Source: Nemertoderma westbladi (lineage: Eukaryota > Xenacoelomorpha > Nemertodermatida > Nemertodermatidae). From it: DNA of 29,332 bases. How positions within the stretch are numbered: position 1 is the stretch's first letter; each line of letters starts with the position of its first letter. The notes beneath the pieces are model-generated. The model saw nothing but the letters and a program-made list of their open reading frames with translations. It did no database searches and was not told the DNA's origin. The stretch covers positions 1-29,332 of the forward strand of contig JAUCBJ010000578.1 of NCBI GenBank assembly GCA_032718475.1, written 5' to 3'. The translations under genes were made by a program, and so were the position numbers. This document shows, piece after piece, positions 29,087-29,332 of this stretch.

Positions 29087-29332
29087 AAAATTGGCTCGCC
29101 GCAGTTCGAAACAAGGATTGAATTAGAGTCATGTATGCCAATGCCAATTGCTTGTGATTATTTGCAAATAATGCTGTAAAGTTGAAATTGTTTTATAAAT
29201 TTTATAAATTAAAGTCAAATTATACTTAATTTGAGATGTGATTGGAATAGGGTTGGTGCGCTAAAATTTTTTTAGGCAAGATACAATAATTGAATAAGGG
29301 GTAACAACGTTACGGGGTGTGTTTTTAAAAAC
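29087..29332 (+). other. Probable 3' UTR and flank of copy 3
   Basis: AT-rich sequence with a ttttataaattttataaattaaag stretch; there is no canonical AATAAA but weak variants are possible. No counterpart of this segment is found on the far side of the LINE after copy 1. Confidence 0.35.

Overview
This is a repeat-rich piece of an animal genome, most likely a marine invertebrate. The reasons are intron-interrupted coding sequence with AG acceptors, decayed BEL/Pao, Ty3/gypsy and LINE elements of animal type, and tRNA-derived SINEs. One SINE body carries a 'gtaccagtta...aactggg' block of the sort I associate with molluscs and other marine invertebrates. I cannot name the species. There are no bacterial operons, rRNAs or CRISPR arrays.

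The only host-like coding sequence I can support is a set of three closely related terminal exons on the + strand (6013-6686, 15131-15801, 28324-29003). Each encodes a LamG/concanavalin A-like domain of about 225 residues that ends in the same C-terminus. All three start at a phase-1 acceptor and keep an open frame, with indels only in multiples of three. They are either tandem gene copies or alternative last exons. A possible signal-peptide first exon lies at 17885-17929, but its link to these exons is unproven.

The other major intact ORF (1323-3923, 866 aa) is a Gag-like protein. It combines a degenerate DEDD 3'-5' exonuclease-like region with a C-terminal pair of CCHC zinc knuckles. It is GC- and CpG-rich against AT-rich flanks, and no reverse transcriptase lies next to it. 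About 0.5 kb downstream is a 1 kb array containing six copies of a 53-nt hairpin, most with a C(UUCG)G tetraloop. Several of its stems show paired substitutions. A 27-nt string in the 5' part of the ORF recurs exactly in that array.

The rest is mobile-element debris. 6771-9870 (-) is a broken LINE. 10560-11460 is a BEL/Pao integrase relic, followed by a CCHC relic at 11922-12215 that resembles the 866-aa protein. Copies of one ~168-bp sequence flank that block in inverted orientation. 13205-13465 (-) is a reverse transcriptase scrap, and 15950-16075 (-) is a LINE 3' end with a (TAG)n tail. 16897-17140 is a tRNA-derived SINE. 19428-20010 (-) is a Ty3/gypsy integrase end abutting a strongly palindromic tandem array (20011-20300). 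20846-21393 (-) is a frameshifted C2H2 zinc-finger/acidic-repeat gene. 22009-28260 is a 5'-truncated BEL/Pao element with gag, protease, RT, RNase H, a core-deleted integrase and a probable 3' LTR, and it ends just upstream of the third LamG exon.
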